DNA of 5,790 nt from positions 10,113 through 15,902 of the forward strand of contig PXSZ01000058.1 in NCBI GenBank assembly GCA_003023105.1. The letters are read 5' to 3'. The translations under genes were made by a program, and so were the position numbers. Positions 5,639-5,790 of this stretch are shown in pieces. Below the pieces are notes generated by a model that was not told the origin of the DNA, did no database searches, and saw only the letters and a list, made by a program, of their open reading frames with translations. The stretch comes from Bacteroidetes bacterium QH_10_64_37. Lineage in GTDB: Bacteria > Bacteroidota > Rhodothermia > Rhodothermales > Salinibacteraceae. Positions within the stretch are counted from its first letter, which is position 1. The number at the start of each line of letters is the position of its first letter.

Positions 5639-5790
5639 ATGAGACTCGCTACAGGACAATTACGTGAACTTTTCTCTATATATAACATTCTGAAGAAAAC
5701 AACAATCCTCGTTGCTGCTGCACTGCTCGTTTTTGCTCCCCATTCGGTGCAGGCCCAGCCCACCATTGACGGTCAGACGACCGATGGCAC
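5639..5790 (+). CDS. Exported protein, N-terminus only (cut by window end)
   Basis: An open frame from ATG 5639 runs to the window end with 50 complete codons. Residues 19-39 form a signal peptide: KK, then the hydrophobic core ILVAAALLVFA, then HSVQA|Q with cleavage after residue 39. The 18 residues before the two lysines make an unusually long N-region. The frame is also open further upstream (GTG at 5600), but ATG 5639 is the most plausible start. The mature part begins QPTIDGQTTDGT, a short acidic and Thr-rich beginning of the kind seen in secreted or surface proteins of this phylum; the family cannot be told from so little. Its codons (ACA, ATC, GTT, GCT, TTT) are more AT-rich than those of its neighbours. 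No Shine-Dalgarno is visible. Confidence 0.7.
   Translation, partial: MRLATGQLRELFSIYNILKKTTILVAAALLVFAPHSVQAQPTIDGQTTDG

Overview
The window is GC-rich (one counted line inside the CBS/N-domain part of the fifth gene is 44 of 60 G+C). Its proteins are strongly acidic: the N-terminal parts of the VWA protein and of MgtE are packed with Asp and Glu. Starts lack clear Shine-Dalgarno sequences. The gaps between genes are full of short imperfect repeats. These traits, with the gene types, suggest a salt-in halophile of the Rhodothermota (Salinibacter-like). This is inference from composition and general family knowledge, not a database match.

All genes lie on the + strand: (1) the 3' end of a D-alanine--D-alanine ligase family ATP-grasp gene (1-321); (2) a 273-base gap holding two G-quadruplex-type motifs, a small hairpin and a CAC-rich stretch; (3) an exported TPR protein (595-1806); (4) a 275-base gap with an 8-bp-period minisatellite, a perfect 15-bp tandem duplication and an ACGTCGA repeat; (5) a cytoplasmic VWA (MIDAS) protein of the MoxR/magnesium-chelatase-associated type (2082-3188); (6) a 78-base gap with direct and inverted repeats; (7) rsmA/ksgA, 16S rRNA dimethyladenosine transferase (3267-3952); (8) mgtE, a CBS-domain magnesium transporter (4027-5393); (9) an AT-rich stretch (35% G+C over 5521-5700) leading into the start of an exported protein cut by the window end (5639-5790).

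The strongest unusual observation is that both rsmA and mgtE are broken in the same way. Each has a clear N-terminal part in one frame and a clear C-terminal part in another. At each join, residues that every family member has are missing: about 39 in rsmA (the GQ-FL segment and SAM motif I) and about 13 in mgtE (TM4). Both missing lengths must be 3k+1 bases. Either the genome has two real disabling deletions 2 kb apart, or the assembly has lost sequence at both places. Reads would decide.

Functionally the genes are mostly housekeeping and unrelated: cell wall precursor synthesis, an exported TPR scaffold, a VWA protein, ribosome maturation and magnesium uptake. I see no mobile element, CRISPR array, RNA gene or defence cassette, and no convincing new multi-gene system.
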